Assembly (NCBI RefSeq): GCF_017798165.1
Contig: NZ_CP059068.1
Coordinates: forward strand, 806,001 to 870,000
Reading direction: 5' to 3'
Length of the DNA: 64,000 nucleotides
Source: Rhodoferax sp. AJA081-3
Lineage (GTDB): Bacteria > Pseudomonadota > Gammaproteobacteria > Burkholderiales > Burkholderiaceae_C
Position numbers and translations under genes: made by a program. The notes below the pieces were generated by a model. It saw only the letters and a list, made by a program, of their open reading frames with translations. It was not told where the DNA came from and made no database searches. Position 1 is the first letter of the stretch. The number at the start of each line of letters is the position of its first letter. This document shows positions 56,294 through 64,000 of the stretch, piece after piece.

Positions 56294-59200
56294 ATGGATT
56301 TACCCAAACTAACGGTCGGCAAACGCTTCACCCTGCCCCGCCCCGCTGGCTCTGCCGACGCGATGTTGCTGGCCCGCCTGGGCGAGCGCGAAAAGGCCGC
56401 AGGCAAGCCCATGACCGTGGTCACGGCCAATGCCAATGACGCCCAACGCCTGCTGGATGAGATCAGCTTCTTTGCCCCCACGCTGCGCTGCGCGCTGTTC
56501 CCCGACTGGGAAACCCTGCCCTACGACACCTTCTCGCCGCATCAGGACCTGATCAGCGAACGGCTGGCGACCCTTTGGCGCATCAGCCAGCGCGACAAGG
56601 ACACCGGCGCCGATGTCGTCATCGTGCCCGCCACCACGGCCTTGTACCGCCTGGCGCCACCCAGCTTTCTGGCCGGCTATACCTTTGAATTCAAGGTCAA
56701 GCAAAAGCTCAACGAGGCCAAGCTCAAGGCCCAGCTCACGCTGGCGGGCTACAGCCATGTGACCCAGGTGGTCAGCCCCGGGGAATATGCGGTGCGCGGC
56801 GGCCTGATCGACCTGTTCCCCATGGGATCACTTGTTCCTTTCCGTGTGGATCTGTTTGACGACGAAATCGATTCCATCCGCACCTTTGACCCCGACAGCC
56901 AGCGCAGCCTGTACCCGGTGCCCGAAGTGCGCCTGCTGCCCGGGCGTGAGTTCCCGATGGACGACGACGCGCGTGCGCGTTTTCGCAGCCGCTGGCGCGA
57001 GCTGCTGGAGGGGGACCCCACCAAGAGCCGTATCTACAAGGACATGGGCGCCGGCGTGGCCACGGCCGGTATCGAGTACTACCTGCCGCTCTTCTTTGAA
57101 GAAACGGCCACCGTTTTTGACTATCTGGGGCCGGACGCCACCGTGGTGCTGCACGGCGACCTGGAGCCAGCCTTCCAGCGCTTCTGGCAGGACACCAAGG
57201 ACCGCTACCGCCTGGTACAGGGCGACCCCGAGCGCCCCGCGCTGCCACCCGAGAGCCTGTTCCTGGGCACTGAGCAGTTTTATGCGCGGGCCAATGGCTA
57301 CGCGCAGCTTGCTATCAAATCCGCAGCGCAACCTGTAGATTTAACGGGGGCTACAGCCCAGATTGGCAATGAGGCACCGGCCTCACCCTATACAGAGCTG
57401 GACACCCTGCCCCCCATGGCGGCCGAACGCGGCAGCGAAGACCCGCTGGCCCGCCTGAAGGCCCACGCACGCAACACCCAGCACCGCATCCTGGTGTTGG
57501 CAGAGAGTGATGGCCGCCGCGAAAGCTTGTTGGACTTCTTGCGCGCCAGTGGCATCAACCCGCCGTCGTTTGATTCCCTGCTGGAGTTCCAGACCAGCGA
57601 CGAGAAATTCGGCATCGCCACCGCCGCGCTGAGCGTAGGTTTCAGCTGGCTGGAATACGGCATTGACCTGGTGACAGAGACCGAGCTCTTCGCCAGCGCC
57701 CCCACCACCCGCCGCCGCAAAAAGCAGGAACAGGTCAGCGATGTCGAAGCGCTGATCAAGGACCTGAGTGAACTGAACGTGGGCGACCCGGTCGTGCACT
57801 CCAGCCACGGCATCGGGCGTTACCGCGGTCTGATCAACCTGGACCTGGGCAACAAGCTGGCCAACGGCGAGCCGGAGATGCAGGAGTTTCTGCACCTGGA
57901 ATATGCCGACAAAGCCACGCTGTATGTGCCGGTCAGCCAGTTGCAACTGATCAGTCGTTACACCGGTGTCAGTGCCGACGAAGCCCCCTTGCACAAGCTG
58001 GGCAGCGGCCAGTGGGAAAAAGCCAAGCGCCGCGCCGCCGAGCAAGTGCGCGACTCGGCCGCTGAGTTGCTGAACATCTACGCCCGCCGCGCCGCACGCG
58101 AAGGCCACGCTTTCCGCTACTCGGCCAACGACTACGAGACCTTTGCCAACGACTTTGGCTTTGAAGAAACCGCCGACCAGAAGGCCGCCATCCACTGCGT
58201 GATCCAGGACATGGTCAGCCCCCGCCCCATGGACCGCCTGGTCTGCGGCGACGTGGGTTTTGGCAAGACCGAGGTGGCGCTGCGCGCCGCGTTCATCGCT
58301 GTGACCGGCGGCAAGCAGGTGGCGATTCTTGCGCCGACCACGCTGTTGGCCGAGCAGCATTTCCAGACCATCTCCGACCGTTTCTCCAAATGGCCGGTCA
58401 AGGTGGCGGAGATGAGCCGCTTTCGCTCTACCAAAGAGACCAACCTGGCGCTGAAGGGCGTGGCCGATGGCACGGTGGACATTGTGGTGGGCACGCACAA
58501 GCTGCTGTCGCAAGACACGCACTTCAAGAACCTGGGCCTCTTGATCATCGACGAGGAGCACCGCTTTGGCGTGCGCCACAAGGAGCAGATGAAGGCGCTG
58601 CGCGCCGAGGTCGATGTGTTGACGCTGACCGCCACGCCCATTCCCCGCACCATGGGCATGGCGCTGGAAGGCCTGCGCGATTTAAGCGTGATTGCCACCG
58701 CGCCGCAGCGCCGCCTGGCCATCAAGACCTTTGTGCGCACTGAAGGCAACGGTGTGATCCGCGAGGCGGTGTTGCGCGAACTGAAACGCGGCGGCCAGAT
58801 CTACTTCTTGCACAACGAGGTGGAGACCATAGAAAACCGCCGCGCCAAGCTGGAAGAGCTGCTGCCCGAGGCCCGCATCGCCGTCGCCCACGGCCAGATG
58901 CCGGAGCGCGAGCTGGAGCGCGTGATGCGCGACTTCATCGCCCAACGCTACAACCTGTTGTTGTGCTCCACCATCATCGAGACCGGCATCGACGTGCCCA
59001 CCGCCAACACGATTGTGATGAGCCGCGCCGACAAGTTCGGCCTGGCGCAGTTGCACCAGCTGCGCGGCCGCGTGGGCCGTAGCCATCACCAAGCCTATGC
59101 GTATCTGATGGTGCCCGATATTGAAGGCCTGACCAAACAAGCCACCCAGCGCCTGGACGCCATTCAGGCCATGGAAGAGCTGGGCAGTGGTTTCTATTTG

Positions 59201-59842
59201 GCCATGCACGACCTGGAGATTCGCGGTGCTGGCGAGGTGCTGGGCGAAAACCAGAGCGGCAACATGCTGGAAGTGGGATTTCAGCTCTACAACGAGATGC
59301 TGAGCGAGGCCGTGCGCTGCCTGAAGGCCGGCATCGAGCCCGACCTGCTGAGCCCGCTGAATGTCACCACCGACATCAATCTGCACGCCCCAGCGCTGTT
59401 GCCCGACGACTACTGCGGCGATGTACACCTGCGCCTATCGTTCTACAAAAAGCTGGCCACCGCCAAAACCGCCGACCAGGTGGACACTCTGCTGGAAGAA
59501 ATCGTGGACCGCTTCGGCAAACTGCCACCGCAAGCCCAGACCTTGATCGACGTGCACCGCCTGCGCGTGCTGGCCAAGCCCTACGGCGTGCTGAAGGTAG
59601 ACGCCGCGCCCGGCATCATCAGCATCACGTTCCAGAAAAACCCGCCAATCGACCCGATGAAGATCATCCATCTGATCCAGAAGAACAAACACATCAAGCT
59701 GGCGGGGAATGAGAAGCTGCGTATCGAGCGAGAGTTGCCTGAAGCCAAAGACCGGGCGCAGATGGTGCGGGATATTTTGAAGTCGTTGGGGCAGCCGGTG
59801 GTGGAGGCGGAGGCGGTGGCTACTGCTGCGGTTGCAAAGTAA
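56294..59842 (+). CDS. mfd: Transcription-repair coupling factor with element-encoded insert
   Basis: An 1182-residue ATP-dependent translocase that removes stalled RNA polymerase and recruits UvrA. Order: UvrB-homology region, RNAP-interacting domain (VGDPVVHSSHGIGRYRGL), RecG-like translocase with Walker A (CGDVGFGKTE), DEEH box and LTATPIPRTMG, then the C-terminal UvrA-masking domain. Residues about 340-356 in the N-terminal part come from a reversed dispersed element, read without stops, placed in a linker before the SEDPLARLKAH block. It is unlikely to harm function (inference). Confidence 0.96.
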   Translation: MDLPKLTVGKRFTLPRPAGSADAMLLARLGEREKAAGKPMTVVTANANDAQRLLDEISFFAPTLRCALFPDWETLPYDTFSPHQDLISERLATLWRISQRDKDTGADVVIVPATTALYRLAPPSFLAGYTFEFKVKQKLNEAKLKAQLTLAGYSHVTQVVSPGEYAVRGGLIDLFPMGSLVPFRVDLFDDEIDSIRTFDPDSQRSLYPVPEVRLLPGREFPMDDDARARFRSRWRELLEGDPTKSRIYKDMGAGVATAGIEYYLPLFFEETATVFDYLGPDATVVLHGDLEPAFQRFWQDTKDRYRLVQGDPERPALPPESLFLGTEQFYARANGYAQLAIKSAAQPVDLTGATAQIGNEAPASPYTELDTLPPMAAERGSEDPLARLKAHARNTQHRILVLAESDGRRESLLDFLRASGINPPSFDSLLEFQTSDEKFGIATAALSVGFSWLEYGIDLVTETELFASAPTTRRRKKQEQVSDVEALIKDLSELNVGDPVVHSSHGIGRYRGLINLDLGNKLANGEPEMQEFLHLEYADKATLYVPVSQLQLISRYTGVSADEAPLHKLGSGQWEKAKRRAAEQVRDSAAELLNIYARRAAREGHAFRYSANDYETFANDFGFEETADQKAAIHCVIQDMVSPRPMDRLVCGDVGFGKTEVALRAAFIAVTGGKQVAILAPTTLLAEQHFQTISDRFSKWPVKVAEMSRFRSTKETNLALKGVADGTVDIVVGTHKLLSQDTHFKNLGLLIIDEEHRFGVRHKEQMKALRAEVDVLTLTATPIPRTMGMALEGLRDLSVIATAPQRRLAIKTFVRTEGNGVIREAVLRELKRGGQIYFLHNEVETIENRRAKLEELLPEARIAVAHGQMPERELERVMRDFIAQRYNLLLCSTIIETGIDVPTANTIVMSRADKFGLAQLHQLRGRVGRSHHQAYAYLMVPDIEGLTKQATQRLDAIQAMEELGSGFYLAMHDLEIRGAGEVLGENQSGNMLEVGFQLYNEMLSEAVRCLKAGIEPDLLSPLNVTTDINLHAPALLPDDYCGDVHLRLSFYKKLATAKTADQVDTLLEEIVDRFGKLPPQAQTLIDVHRLRVLAKPYGVLKVDAAPGIISITFQKNPPIDPMKIIHLIQKNKHIKLAGNEKLRIERELPEAKDRAQMVRDILKSLGQPVVEAEAVATAAVAK
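57311..57360 (-). repeat. Dispersed element, copy 9, in frame inside mfd
   Basis: Minus strand of the element: GGGCTGTAGCCCCCGT...GCGGATTTGATAGC. It is antisense to mfd, which reads TTA-ACG-GGG-GCT across the core. About 17 residues are encoded. Confidence 0.82.
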
Positions 59843-60008
59843 CTGGGCAATCGCAGTTTGCTTCGCCCATCTATGGCGTGGGAGGCAGAGTTTGGATCGA
59901 AAAAACCGACCAACAACGAAGCAGACGCGTACGATAGGACAACATCAACAGTGATTGACTGAAATTGTCGATTCTCAGTATCCCCTTCGAGCACACAACA
60001 CAACTCAC
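59843..60008. other. Spacer between mfd and ATPase gene
   Basis: 166 bp with no gene seen. Base composition changes here from G+C-rich to A/T-richer, marking the left edge of the accessory patch. No terminator or repeat was found. Confidence 0.4.
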
Positions 60009-61256
60009 ATGACGAAGATAAATCCGTTCAAACCGAACAGCCCCGTTCCAACTGCAATGTTTGCAGGTCGCATAAATGAAGTTGTTGCGCTGGAAAAAGG
60101 CCTTTACCAAACCAAGCTGGGGCAACCAGCAACCATTCTGATGACTGGCGACAGGGGCATTGGAAAATCCTCACTCTTATTATTTCTAAAGGCGGTGGCC
60201 GTCGGAAACATTAAAAGTCCCGAGTATGAAAATTTTGATTTTTTGTCAATTCATATACCAGTATCAGACAAACTAGACATTGGCACTTTATTGAAGTTAA
60301 TAGAACGCAATATTTCGCGCGAAATTGGCAAAGTCGAGAGCATCCGATCCTTTGTGGCGAATACTTGGTCATTTATACAAAGAATTAAAGTTATGGACTC
60401 TGGCGTCAGTGCAGCAGAAGTAGATTCTGAAGTTGAGCTGCAACTTGACCAGTTCTCATATAGTCTTGCCGAAACGTGCAAGCGAATTGTCAAACCGGAG
60501 CGAGGGGAAAATAAAAAAGATGGAATCCTCTTTTTGTTCGACGAGTGTGACAATGCGACGCCTTTGCTTCGAATAGGTTACTTTTTTAAGACAGTCACAG
60601 AGGCCCTGCAACGACAAGGATGTGACAATGTAATGTTTGTGGTCGCAGGTCTACCAGACACCCCCGAAAAACTGTCAATCTCTCACGAGTCATCTGTTCG
60701 CATTTTCACGCCACTAAAAATAACGGAACTCAGCCTGGCGGACAGAATATATGTCATTGACAAAGGACTTGAAGCTGGGAATAAATTGAATGTTGAACAA
60801 ACAACAATATCCGACGCGGCAAAAGATCAAATAGCTGCCCTTTCCGAGGGATACCCACATTTCATACAACAGTTTGCGTATTCTGCGTTTGATCACAACA
60901 CAGATGGTGAAATATCTCTTGAGGATGTCTTTGATTCCGCATTCAAGCTAGGCGGAGCAATCGACGCTATCGGCAACAGCTATTACGCGAGTGCATTCAA
61001 CGAAAAAATCAAATCCGATGAGTATCGGCAAGTCTTGTCGATCATGGCCGAAAAGATGAATTCTTGGATTACAAAGGCGCAGATTCGCCAAAGTTTCACC
61101 GGCGATGACTCGACGCTTACAAATGCGTTGCAAGCTCTAACGACTCGAAAAATTATTCTGAAAAACCCATCAAAAATTGGTGAATATCGGCTCCAGCAAC
61201 GAGGCTTTGCATTGTGGATACGTCTCTTCGGCAAGCGAAATAGGGACAAAAAGTAA
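60009..61256 (+). CDS. P-loop ATPase of unknown role (archaeal-ATPase/STAND-like)
   Basis: A 415-residue protein. MFAGRINEVVALEKGL is the typical lead of the AAA-like ATPase/STAND group; Walker A is GDRGIGKSS, Walker B ILFLFDECD, with a sensor-like VVAGLPDTP. The C-terminal part (about 330-410) is a probable winged helix. The A/T-richer composition and position beside two TA modules suggest acquisition. Proteins of this kind are found in defence or plasmid-like contexts, but no partner effector is present. Start ATG 60009 precedes the conserved core; an upstream in-frame start is possible. Confidence 0.7.
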   Translation: MTKINPFKPNSPVPTAMFAGRINEVVALEKGLYQTKLGQPATILMTGDRGIGKSSLLLFLKAVAVGNIKSPEYENFDFLSIHIPVSDKLDIGTLLKLIERNISREIGKVESIRSFVANTWSFIQRIKVMDSGVSAAEVDSEVELQLDQFSYSLAETCKRIVKPERGENKKDGILFLFDECDNATPLLRIGYFFKTVTEALQRQGCDNVMFVVAGLPDTPEKLSISHESSVRIFTPLKITELSLADRIYVIDKGLEAGNKLNVEQTTISDAAKDQIAALSEGYPHFIQQFAYSAFDHNTDGEISLEDVFDSAFKLGGAIDAIGNSYYASAFNEKIKSDEYRQVLSIMAEKMNSWITKAQIRQSFTGDDSTLTNALQALTTRKIILKNPSKIGEYRLQQRGFALWIRLFGKRNRDKK

Positions 61257-61508
61257 GCTTGATTCGCCAAAAGCAAATAGGGGCGACGCCTGTAATCACG
61301 CGGTCAATTCGCCCCGGCGATTGTCTCGTATGCGATTTGCATCCAAACCATGACCGTTGATATCGGCGCATCCAAACACGCGGGTATGACGCTGATTGTT
61401 GTTAGCTGAAGGGTCCTGAAATAGCCACTCCGTCCCCGCTGGACAACCGTGATCACCTAATTTACTGACACTTATATAATTGTTCATGTAATTATTTGGA
61501 GAACTGCC
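61257..61508. promoter_or_regulatory. Spacer upstream of first vapBC, with TATAAT and an inverted repeat
   Basis: TATAAT lies at 61475-61480 and overlaps the dyad ATAATT-(8)-AATTAT (about 61476-61495), just ahead of GGAGA and the antitoxin ATG. This fits a repressed TA promoter (inference). A 73-codon minus-strand frame here lacks support. Confidence 0.45.
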
Positions 61509-61763
61509 ATGTCCCAAGTCACCATCTACATGGACGAAGAAGCAATCACCAGAGCCAAGGCTTCCGCAGCTGCAGCCAAGCTGTCGCTCAGTGCGTGGAT
61601 ATCACAGCTGGTCAAGGAGCAAACCACCGCCTTGGACGCAAACGGCTATCCCTTGGGGTTTTTTGAAGAAATTGCCGCCCAAGCCAGCGCTTGGCAAAAC
61701 TTCCCGCTATCGCCATCGCTGCGTGCGGGTGACACGCCCGACCTGCCGCGCGAAGCCCTGTAG
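61509..61763 (+). CDS. vapB: VapB-type antitoxin
   Basis: An 84-residue protein. The N-terminal half has a ribbon-helix-helix-like pattern (SQVTIYMDEEAITRAKASA) and the C-terminal tail is acidic and Trp/Pro-containing, as expected for toxin-neutralising segments. It is followed 18 nt later by a PIN-domain toxin. Good Shine-Dalgarno sequence (GGAGA). Probable autorepressor. Confidence 0.82.
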   Translation: MSQVTIYMDEEAITRAKASAAAAKLSLSAWISQLVKEQTTALDANGYPLGFFEEIAAQASAWQNFPLSPSLRAGDTPDLPREAL

Positions 61764-61781
61764 TGCCTGGGAACACCTGAC

Positions 61782-62180
61782 GTGTTTGCCCTGGACACCA
61801 ACACCCTCATCTACTTCTTCAAGCAAGAGGGTCAAGTCGCTTCACACTTAAAAAGTATTCCGGCCAACCAAGTGTTTGTGCCCGCCGTGGTGTGGTTCGA
61901 GCTGGAGTACGGCGTACTGCGGTCCACCCGACCCGAGTTGCAGCGCCGCGGCATGGAGTCGGTACAGCGTGCGTACCAGATACTGAACTTTGACTCTGCC
62001 AGCGCAAAGTCAGCGGCAGTCATTAAACACACATTGGATGCGGCGGGGACGCCTATCGGAAATTCGGACCTGCTGATTGCCGCTACTGCAATGGCCCGCG
62101 ACCTCACGCTGGTCACCCGCAACACCCGGGAATTCGAGCGGGTGCCGGGTTTGCGGGTTGAAAACTGGTATGGCAATTAG
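61782..62180 (+). CDS. vapC: VapC-type PIN-domain ribonuclease toxin
   Basis: A 132-residue PIN protein. Acidic residues are intact: D5 in FALDTNTLIYFF, E in WFELEYGVL, D in GNSDLLIAA and the final D/E region around RNTREFERVPGL. It probably cleaves tRNA or rRNA. It begins at GTG 61782, in agreement with the first strand. Pairs with the upstream antitoxin; appears complete. Confidence 0.9.
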   Translation: MFALDTNTLIYFFKQEGQVASHLKSIPANQVFVPAVVWFELEYGVLRSTRPELQRRGMESVQRAYQILNFDSASAKSAAVIKHTLDAAGTPIGNSDLLIAATAMARDLTLVTRNTREFERVPGLRVENWYGN

Positions 62181-62247
62181 CCCTCGGTCCAAGGCATATG
62201 CCAAGGCATAGGCTAAAATCAAGCCTGCACTCCTGAGGAGGTTGACC

Positions 62248-62580
62248 ATGTCCACTTCAAACCACCACTCCACTCACCATGCTTCGGAAACAATAGCACC
62301 CTTTCCAGAAAATTCGGGGGCTAGGACCGTAAAACTCTTTAGGAATGGCGCAAACCAGGCGGTCCGCATCCCAAAGGAGTTCGAGTTACCCGGCACTGAC
62401 GCGGTGATGCGCCGAGAAGGCAACCGGCTGATTTTGGAGCTGGTTCCAGACAAACCCAAGAGGGGTACAGCGGCAGCCTTGGCCGCAGCGCTTATCAGCA
62501 TGAAGGACTGGTCTGTCGTCGATGAGCCGTTCCCCGATGCTGGCGAGGACTTGGCGCCGCTCGACGAAATTGACCTATGA
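62248..62580 (+). CDS. vapB: VapB/SpoVT-AbrB antitoxin with element-derived N-terminal extension
   Basis: A 110-residue antitoxin. The AbrB-fold core ARTVKLFRNGANQAVRIPKE begins at about residue 25, where VapB proteins usually start. The preceding residues, from about 14 on, come from a reversed dispersed element with no stop, so the element seems to have added a new N-terminus or the true start is later. AGGAGG precedes the ATG at 62248 by 9 nt. Its stop overlaps the toxin start by ATGA. Confidence 0.85.
   Translation: MSTSNHHSTHHASETIAPFPENSGARTVKLFRNGANQAVRIPKEFELPGTDAVMRREGNRLILELVPDKPKRGTAAALAAALISMKDWSVVDEPFPDAGEDLAPLDEIDL
62289..62338 (-). repeat. Dispersed element, copy 10, in frame at the 5' end of vapB
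   Basis: Minus strand: GGTCCTAGCCCCCGA...GGTGCTATTGTTTCC. It is antisense to the gene, which reads TCG-GGG-GCT over the core, the same frame as in mfd. Confidence 0.75.
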
Positions 62581-62996
62581 GCCTGTATTTGCTGGACACC
62601 AATATCGTGTCAGACATGATGCGCAATCCGCAGGGCCCCGCCGCCCGCCGCGCCATTGCGATCAGCCAATCTACGCCTGAGGCGCAATTTCAGACAAGCG
62701 TCATCGTGGACTGCGAACTGCTGTACGGCTTGGCACGCAGACCGCAAGAGCGCTTGCAAGCTGCCTATGAGCGAACCATGGCGACGCTAACCATTCTCCC
62801 GCTGGGCACCGAAGTGGCTCAAACCTACGCCAACATGCGCAACGCGGTGACGTCGATAGGCCAAGGCTTGGACGCCAATGACACGCTGATCGCTGCGCAC
62901 GCACTCACGCTCGACGCCACACTGGTCAGTGCCGATGCGGCCTTTACCCGCATTCCTGACCTCAAGCTGGAAAACTGGCTACAGGCAAAGCCTTAA
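62577..62996 (+). CDS. vapC: VapC-type PIN-domain ribonuclease toxin
   Basis: A 139-residue PIN-domain protein with conserved acidic residues: YLLDTNIVSDMM, CELLYGL, GLDANDTLIAAHAL and the final ADAAFTRI. FitB/VapC type. Co-translated with its AbrB-type antitoxin (ATGA overlap). The second VapBC module in 1.5 kb; the two toxins are not close copies. Confidence 0.92.
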   Translation: MSLYLLDTNIVSDMMRNPQGPAARRAIAISQSTPEAQFQTSVIVDCELLYGLARRPQERLQAAYERTMATLTILPLGTEVAQTYANMRNAVTSIGQGLDANDTLIAAHALTLDATLVSADAAFTRIPDLKLENWLQAKP

Positions 62997-63003
62997 GGCA
63001 AAT

Positions 63004-63055
63004 AGGCCTCCAGCCCCCGTACAGATTTCGTAAGCAGCTCCCAATTCAATAGCAC
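63004..63055 (+). repeat. Dispersed two-hairpin element, copy 11
   Basis: AGGCCTCCAGCCCCCGT...GCTCCCAATTCAATAGCAC, between the toxin gene and serB, ending 10 bp before the serB ATG. Core imperfect (CCAG for CTAG). Confidence 0.75.
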
Positions 63056-63065
63056 TTTTTACACA

Positions 63066-63797
63066 ATGCAAGCCACAGAACTCTCCCCCGGCCTGGTCCT
63101 GCGCAACTTTGCGCCCGGCACCCAAAAGCTGTCCGACTTCAAGCTCATCGCCTTCGACATGGACTCCACGCTGATCAACATCGAGTGCATCGACGAAATT
63201 GCCGACGCCGTGGGTCGCAAGGCCGAAGTGGCGGCCATCACCGAGGCCACGATGCGGGGCGAAATTACCGACTTCCAGACCAGCCTGCGTCGGCGGGTGG
63301 CGCTGCTCAAGGGTGTCACCGTGGCCGACTTGGAGGCGGTGTATGTGCAGCGCTTGCAGCTCAACCCCGGCGCGGCCGAACTGGTCACGGCGTGCAAGGC
63401 GGCTGGGCTCAAGGTGCTGCTGGTCTCAGGCGGTTTCACCTTTTTTGCCGACCGGGTCAAGGAACGCTTGGGCATTGACTTTGCGCGCTCCAACCGGTTG
63501 GAAGTGGGCGGTGGCCCTAACTGCGGCGCATTGACCGGCGGCCTGGTGACCCAGGCCTGGGGCGAGATTTGTGATGGGGCGGAGAAACGCCGCACGCTGC
63601 TGGAGGTGGCCTCACTACTGGGGATAGAGCCCGAACAGTGCATCGCCATGGGCGATGGCGCCAACGACCTGCCAATGATGGGCGCCGCTGGCCTGTCTGT
63701 GGCCTACCACGCCAAGCCCAAAGTGCGCGAGCAGGCCATGGTGTCGATCGAGTCTGGTGGCCTGGACCGTCTGCTCGAAGTGCTGCAGCCGGGCTAG
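63066..63797 (+). CDS. serB: Phosphoserine phosphatase
   Basis: A 243-residue HAD-family enzyme producing L-serine. Motif I FDMDSTL (D31 nucleophile, D33), motif II LLVSGGFTFF, motif III Lys in AEKRRTLLE and motif IV GDGANDLPMM. It lacks the N-terminal ACT-like region of E. coli SerB, as many beta-proteobacterial versions do. Length normal for this type. Confidence 0.95.
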   Translation: MQATELSPGLVLRNFAPGTQKLSDFKLIAFDMDSTLINIECIDEIADAVGRKAEVAAITEATMRGEITDFQTSLRRRVALLKGVTVADLEAVYVQRLQLNPGAAELVTACKAAGLKVLLVSGGFTFFADRVKERLGIDFARSNRLEVGGGPNCGALTGGLVTQAWGEICDGAEKRRTLLEVASLLGIEPEQCIAMGDGANDLPMMGAAGLSVAYHAKPKVREQAMVSIESGGLDRLLEVLQPG

Positions 63798-63806
63798 ACG
63801 TACGGC

Positions 63807-64000
63807 TTACGCCGTGGCCACGATCTGCCGCAGCGCCTGTTCAAACACCTCAGGGGGTTGGCCGCCAGAAATGAGGTGCCGGTCATTGATGACCACGGCC
63901 GGCACCGAGTTGATGCCCTGGCGCAGGTAAAACTGCTCTTGGGCGCGCACTTCGGCCGTATAGGTGTCGCTGGCCAGGATGGCCTTGGCGCGCTCGGTGT
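63807..64000 (-). CDS. DsbA/FrnE-family oxidoreductase, C-terminal part only
   Basis: The last 64 residues are visible; the start lies beyond the window. The sequence GINSVPAVVINDRHLISGGQ with the cis-Pro and PPEVFEQALRQI near the end is typical of the FrnE/2-hydroxychromene-2-carboxylate isomerase-like DsbA group. The active-site region is not in view. Convergent with serB. Confidence 0.8.
   Translation of the reverse strand, partial: TERAKAILASDTYTAEVRAQEQFYLRQGINSVPAVVINDRHLISGGQPPEVFEQALRQIVATA

Noticed and set aside
61296..61517. 73-codon minus-strand frame upstream of the first vapBC
   Set aside because: Covers the TA promoter and the antitoxin start; no recognisable family, though its composition is not absurd.

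Overview
The window looks like a chromosomal segment of a betaproteobacterium in the Burkholderiales, most likely Comamonadaceae (Rhodoferax/Polaromonas/Acidovorax type). This rests on the G+C-rich codon use, a class I phaCAB operon, the gene families present, and a short dispersed element containing TAGCCCCCGT that I associate from memory with this family. No rRNA, tRNA or CRISPR array was seen. About 60 genes cover nearly all of the sequence.

Layout. 1-4.0 kb: chemotaxis operon on the minus strand (MCP, CheY, STAS protein, CheA cut by the window edge). 4.1-9.3 kb: divergent signalling cluster with an HTH-receiver regulator and two hybrid histidine kinases sharing near-identical cores. 9.4-12.5 kb: upp, a nucleotidyltransferase-fold gene and a cytosine deaminase. 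12.6-16.1 kb: accessory patch with a decayed toxin-antitoxin (TA) pair, prlF-yhaV and a large zinc-ribbon/nuclease protein. 16.5-25.4 kb: slyD, sbcB, a second MCP, a HipA/YjjJ-like kinase, relA, an alpha/beta hydrolase and bdhA. 25.5-27.5 kb: accessory patch with a UPF0158 gene, a higBA-type TA pair and an IS91/integrase scar. 27.5-31.8 kb: molybdo-hydroxylase operon (two subunits, XdhC, MocA-like). 31.9-35.2 kb: c-di-GMP enzymes (GGDEF-EAL and HD-GYP). 35.5-39.3 kb: phaCAB. 39.4-45.7 kb: housekeeping genes including pgeF, sodC, a Nudix hydrolase and tdk. 45.8-47.1 kb: two unrecognised A/T-richer genes. 47.1-59.8 kb: Ser/Thr kinase-HDOD-GAF protein, ompR/envZ pair, fadH, ispF, ispD and mfd. 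59.9-63.0 kb: accessory patch with a lone ATPase and two VapBC-type TA modules. 63.1-64 kb: serB and a partial DsbA/FrnE-like gene.

Functional themes. Signalling dominates: two MCPs, CheA/CheY, c-di-GMP synthesis and breakdown, (p)ppGpp synthesis, a Ser/Thr kinase and several two-component proteins. The CheA carries a candidate c-di-GMP-binding MshEN-like repeat in its hinge, which would join two of these networks. Carbon storage is represented by phaCAB and bdhA.

The most distinctive signal is a roughly 50-bp two-hairpin element present in 11 copies. Seven are intergenic or gene-terminal. Four lie in frame inside pgeF, mfd, the molybdo-hydroxylase large subunit and vapB, always using the same open frame for a given orientation. 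A different G+C-rich hairpin segment sits in frame inside the cytosine deaminase gene. The best candidate for an uncharacterised protein system is the eight-zinc-ribbon protein with a central nuclease-like domain at 13.9-16.0 kb.
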